Source of the DNA: CALVNN01 sp964393975
GTDB lineage: Bacteria > Bacillota > Clostridia > Christensenellales > UBA1242
Assembly: GCA_964393975.1 (NCBI GenBank)
Contig: CAYMVO010000001.1
Span: 85,901-149,900 of the forward strand
Direction: 5' to 3'
DNA length: 64,000 nt
Below the pieces are notes generated by a model. That model was given only the letters and a program-made list of their open reading frames with translations, did no database searches and was not told where the DNA came from. Position 1 is the first letter of the stretch; each line of letters begins with the position of its first letter. A program made the translations under genes and the position numbers. Shown in pieces: positions 63,303-64,000 of the stretch.

Positions 63303-64000
63303 TTATGCTACCGCCATGACGAAAGCAGGACGGACGCCGACGTTCGCGCCGGTGGCATCGATACTGTAGACACCGCCAGAATAGTCGACGCGGAACGCGT
63401 GGTAAACATTACCAAAGATGCCCGCACGAAGCCACCAATAGGTGTAGTTAGAAGAGTTATAGCACCCTGTAGCAAAGGCTAGACCTGTACCTTGTGCCTT
63501 TAATATGGTTTGAGTTGAATCATAGTCCACATTACTTGCTGTAGCTCCTACCTTTAATGTTTGTTGTAGGATAAAGCTATCTGTCGTACCATAACTCTTA
63601 CTACTGTATGTACAGCTCAAGAGGAAGAGTTTGTCACCGTAGCTTGTATCTGCATCAGCTCCCGTCTTCATTTCTCCGTTATAATAACTCGTCTTTAAGG
63701 TTTGCGGTGTTAGGTAGCCCTGCGCATCTGTTGTAAACAAGTCATTCTTTAGGGTACCATTCATAAACGTACGTATCGTACTATTCCTCCAGTCGTTGTA
63801 TGAGTTTGTATCACTATGTAAAGCATCCCTATCATCAAACACTTGCGCTACCAATGCCTTTTCACTGAGGACTAGTAGGTTTTTTACGCTTCCTGTATAA
63901 GTGTATTTATTGTCTACCACGGTAAAGTCCGCACTCGTCACAGCATCTGTAGTCTGTTCGCCACTAGTTTGACCGCCAGTCACTTTGCCTAAGATTAGCC
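63303..64000 (-). CDS. DUF6273/C-type-lectin-like protein, 5' part outside window
   Basis: The frame is open to the right edge, so the N terminus is missing; about 232 residues are visible. The body (LLVLSEKALVAQVFDD, SYNDWRNSTIRTFMNG, LFTTDAQGYLTPQTLKT) and the end (YWWLRAG ... NVGVRPAFVMA) match DUF6273-type proteins, which have a C-lectin/FGE-like fold and are usually surface-exposed in gut bacteria. The protein is followed by no ribosomal or known operon gene. Its last third has an adenine-poor composition and C/T-ending codons unlike the rest of the gene (see the variable-repeat feature). An ATG-less reading at 63983 (GTG) is not needed as a start. Confidence 0.85.
   Translation of the reverse strand, partial: LILGKVTGGQTSGEQTTDAVTSADFTVVDNKYTYTGSVKNLLVLSEKALVAQVFDDRDALHSDTNSYNDWRNSTIRTFMNGTLKNDLFTTDAQGYLTPQTLKTSYYNGEMKTGADADTSYGDKLFLLSCTYSSKSYGTTDSFILQQTLKVGATASNVDYDSTQTILKAQGTGLAFATGCYNSSNYTYWWLRAGIFGNVYHAFRVDYSGGVYSIDATGANVGVRPAFVMAVA
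63309..63440 (-). repeat. Candidate DGR variable repeat in the DUF6273-type gene
   Basis: In the 38 codons after WWLR (63425 down to 63312), 15 of 114 coding-strand bases are A, and 33 codons end in C or T, none in A. The preceding part of the same gene uses many A-ending codons, as expected for this AT-rich genome. The segment covers the ligand-binding-type loops and ends in GVRPAF. Adenine loss with fixed third-position C/T is what mutagenic copying of AAY-rich template codons would leave. No second copy (template repeat) was found in the window. Confidence 0.55.

Noticed and set aside
63098..63319. Plus-strand hydrophobic open frame of 73 codons
   Set aside because: No ribosome-binding site, AT-driven composition, and it runs antisense into the DUF6273-type gene end.
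1..64000. tRNA genes, CRISPR arrays, insertion sequences, prophage genes
   Set aside because: Reading both strands I found no T-loop-like tRNA signature, spaced direct repeats, transposase or phage gene that I could support.

Overview
The window is AT-rich chromosomal DNA (by eye about one third G+C) from a low-GC Gram-positive bacterium of the endospore-forming Clostridia. The evidence is a full spoIIIAA-AH operon, spoVAC-AD-AE, spoIVB, yunB, a ytfJ/gerW-family gene and a probable spoIIM, together with the rimP-nusA-ylxR-ylxQ-infB-rbfA-nrnA-truB block, T-box leaders and a large-type SRP RNA with an Alu domain. Gene order follows the usual clostridial order, but several genes normally found in these blocks are absent. 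That suggests an uncultured, streamlined gut-type lineage; this last step is inference. Almost everything is on the minus strand. No insertion sequence, prophage, CRISPR array or tRNA gene was recognised.

Layout from left to right: pheT (3' end outside the window) and pheS behind a Phe T-box; yunB and the spoVA cluster; a divergent Asn-rich lipoprotein on the plus strand; rubrerythrin, rarA and an unknown membrane-anchored protein; RNase P RNA; hemZ-recJ; secDF; an Ig-like exported protein; an S1-domain protein, plsC, cmk; rluB, a D-Ala-D-Ala carboxypeptidase, ytfJ and a DUF2953 protein; scpB-scpA and an M50 protease; a second carboxypeptidase; spoIIM, spoIVB, recN, argR; a DUF21/CorB-like membrane protein; xseB-xseA-nusB-asp23 and spoIIIAH to AA; efp; an endonuclease IV-like gene; truB back to rimP; SRP RNA; an amidohydrolase, galU and a pseudouridine synthase; ileS behind an Ile T-box; ftsZ-ftsA-divIB-murA; a subtilase and small unknown genes with a degenerate ABC ATPase; and at the right end a plus-strand serine palmitoyltransferase-like gene and the C-terminal part of a DUF6273-type protein running off the window.

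Functionally this is a core block for translation, envelope synthesis and division, chromosome segregation and repair, and the engulfment and forespore channel machinery of sporulation. The right end (about 61.6-64 kb) looks accessory. The serine palmitoyltransferase-like gene has a perfect-consensus sigma-A promoter flanked by inverted repeats. The DUF6273-type protein ends in a strongly adenine-poor segment whose codons nearly all end in C or T, the pattern expected of a variable repeat written by a diversity-generating retroelement. No template repeat or reverse transcriptase was found in the window. Other notable points are an IleRS with KLHH in place of HIGH, an ileS T-box without the canonical T-box sequence, a spoIVB ribosome-binding site buried in a terminator-like hairpin, and empty syntenic slots for ispH, ispA-dxs, relA and spo0A.
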